Of a stretch of 64,000 nucleotides of DNA, positions 63,994 through 64,000 are shown in pieces. Within the stretch, counting starts at the first letter, position 1. Every line of letters begins with the position of its first letter. The DNA is from Lachnospiraceae bacterium. GTDB taxonomy: Bacteria > Bacillota > Clostridia > Lachnospirales > Lachnospiraceae. The DNA lies in contig JAJQDE010000041.1 of NCBI GenBank assembly GCA_021202335.1, positions 31,246 through 95,245 of the forward strand, read 5' to 3'. The position numbers and the translations under genes were made by a program. Under the pieces are notes generated by a model, which had not been told where the DNA came from, ran no database searches, and saw only the letters and a program-made list of their open reading frames with translations.

Positions 63994-64000
63994 GATATAT

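Overview
The window looks like chromosomal DNA of an anaerobic Clostridia member, most likely Lachnospiraceae. This is inferred from the split GlgC/GlgD pair, a PdaA-type sporulation deacetylase, a hexameric-type GDH, Shine-Dalgarno-led genes almost all on the minus strand, and recurring palindromic intergenic repeats. No rRNA, tRNA, CRISPR array or complete insertion sequence was seen.

Layout. (1) 1-2.4 kb: the right end of an integrated element, with a truncated ORF, dinD and a tyrosine integrase whose 3' flank carries four 11-bp-phased repeats. (2) 2.4-14.4 kb: core metabolism: gdhA; a phosphate module (Na/Pi cotransporter-PhoU, PhoB-like regulator, PhoR-like kinase); glgC-glgD; an aconitase-family hydratase with an attenuator-like leader; a U32-like protein and an acidic unknown protein. 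(3) 14.5-43.4 kb: PdaA, then a large surface-glycan locus that becomes visibly AT-richer after about 24 kb. It has three IspD/TarI-type cytidylyltransferases, two paralogous SDR epimerases and a third epimerase, LicD, DUF4422, RgpF, GT2, GT4, GT92, TupA-like, WcbI and CatB-type enzymes. It also has a three-gene CMP-keto-sugar module (CMP transferase, HMGL-type aldolase, KdsC-like phosphatase). Ten proteins carry the same small Rossmann-like domain. Several genes are broken by in-frame stops or are decayed duplicates. (4) 43.8-56.4 kb: a nitrogenase-like operon inside a sulfur neighbourhood. It holds a NifB-like radical SAM protein, NifH-, NifD- and NifK-like subunits, a NifX-type protein and an amino-acid-type ABC transporter. 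Upstream are yezD, cysK, a MalY-type C-S lyase, a trans-sulfuration enzyme and a divergent Rrf2 regulator. (5) 56.5-64 kb: housekeeping: an HD-GYP response regulator, two rRNA methyltransferases, an HD phosphohydrolase, an SH3b protein and an M13 metallopeptidase.

The most interesting system is the nitrogenase-like operon. All six expected P-cluster cysteines and the cofactor cysteine of NifD are in place. NifEN and the cofactor histidine region are not. The neighbours are cysteine and methionine genes. This fits a sulfur-compound reductase of the methylthio-alkane reductase kind, coupled to its own uptake system, better than nitrogen fixation. The second is a glycan pathway in which an HMGL-type aldolase appears to replace the NeuB/KdsA synthase.
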